From: Thecamonas trahens ATCC 50062
Lineage: Eukaryota > Apusozoa > Apusomonadida > Apusomonadidae
Assembly (NCBI RefSeq): GCF_000142905.1
Contig: NW_013657655.1
Coordinates: forward strand, 65,690-100,198
DNA: 34,509 nt
Reading direction: 5' to 3'
Shown here: in pieces, positions 34,285-34,509 of the stretch
How the letters are laid out: each line of letters starts with the position of its first letter
Position numbering within the stretch: position 1 is the first letter of the stretch
The notes under the pieces: generated by a model
Told to the model about the DNA's origin: nothing
The model's database searches: none
Seen by the model: only the letters and a program-made list of their open reading frames with translations
Program-made: the position numbers and the translations under genes

Positions 34285-34509
34285 GCCGACGCATCCGCCG
34301 CTGCCGCCTCCGCGCATCTCCTCGCGCGCGTCCGCCACGCCAACAACGACGAGGACATCATGCCCAACCAACCCCAACCCCAAGCGCCGCAAGTCGCTTT
34401 TTGCCTACCCCGCCGCCCGCCGCCACGCACCCAGCCACATGCCATGCACCTTGCCACGCGCTGCATACCCTCCCACACACACAAACACGCCCCCTCACTC
34501 CCCCCCCCG
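34285..34509. other. 3' flank of the MED8-like gene with a degenerate copy of its tail
   Basis: GACGAGGACATCATG (34348-34362) and CCCAACCCCAAGCGCC (34373-34388) repeat sequences of the coding tail (GACGAAGACATCATG at 34192-34206 and an identical 16-mer at 34222-34237). The window ends in a C-rich tract. Confidence 0.7.

Overview
The window is nuclear DNA from a free-living eukaryote: very GC-rich coding sequence with strong G/C third-position bias, short spliceosomal introns, a tRNA gene without encoded CCA, and a compact layout of single genes on alternating strands. The gene set (TSET subunit TPLATE, exocyst EXO84, HIR3/CABIN1 histone chaperone, Mediator subunit, PPR protein, eukaryotic ProRS) is that of a unicellular protist. 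A GC-rich heterotrophic flagellate such as an apusomonad (Thecamonas-like) fits best, but that assignment is inference. There are no prokaryotic operons, transposons, CRISPR arrays or viral genes.

Layout. 1-2.25 kb: cytochrome b5-fused front-end fatty-acid desaturase (+), with its 5' end unresolved. 2.4-5.9 kb: TPLATE-like TSET subunit (-), readable over its full length but carrying two single-base frame breaks. 6.2-8.3 kb: unrecognised 611-aa protein (+, one intron). 8.6-10.7 kb: exocyst EXO84 (+, one frame break). 10.7-15.1 kb: HIR3/CABIN1 (-), convergent with EXO84 and only 31 bp from it. 15.1-16.1 kb: non-coding, with an unusual AT-rich island. 16.1-16.5 kb: stand-alone RRM protein closely related to the RRM of cyclophilin PPIE/Cyp33 (+, one intron). 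16.8-19.3 kb: a zinc-ribbon protein and a protein with repeated FxPxI motifs (both -). 19.4-19.8 kb: 411-base assembly gap between poly-G tracts. 20.3-22.0 kb: a secreted eight-cysteine protein and an unrecognised 246-aa protein (+). 22.0-22.7 kb: non-coding, with copies of a bipartite short repeat. 22.7-24.4 kb: a coiled-coil protein, then alpha-methylacyl-CoA racemase 12 bp downstream (+). 24.6-24.7 kb: tRNA-Ser(AGA) with an 80-nt intron (-). 25.7-27.6 kb: prolyl-tRNA synthetase (-, one intron). 27.8-28.4 kb: a second member of the eight-cysteine secreted family (-). 28.9-31.8 kb: unrecognised 971-aa protein (-). 32.1-34.3 kb: PPR protein and a probable Mediator MED8 subunit (+).

Functionally these are unlinked housekeeping genes. 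Two neighbours belong to membrane trafficking (TPLATE/TSET endocytic coat, EXO84 exocyst). Two act in acyl-lipid metabolism (desaturase; racemase with a peroxisomal C-terminus). Two act in chromatin or transcription (HIR3, MED8), and two in translation (ProRS, tRNA-Ser). The most novel material is the pair of secreted proteins, whose eight cysteines share almost identical spacing, the tRNA-Ser intron that carries a second T-arm-like segment, the stand-alone Cyp33-type RRM, the dispersed repeat at 20.9-22.4 kb, and the AT-rich island at 15.8 kb.
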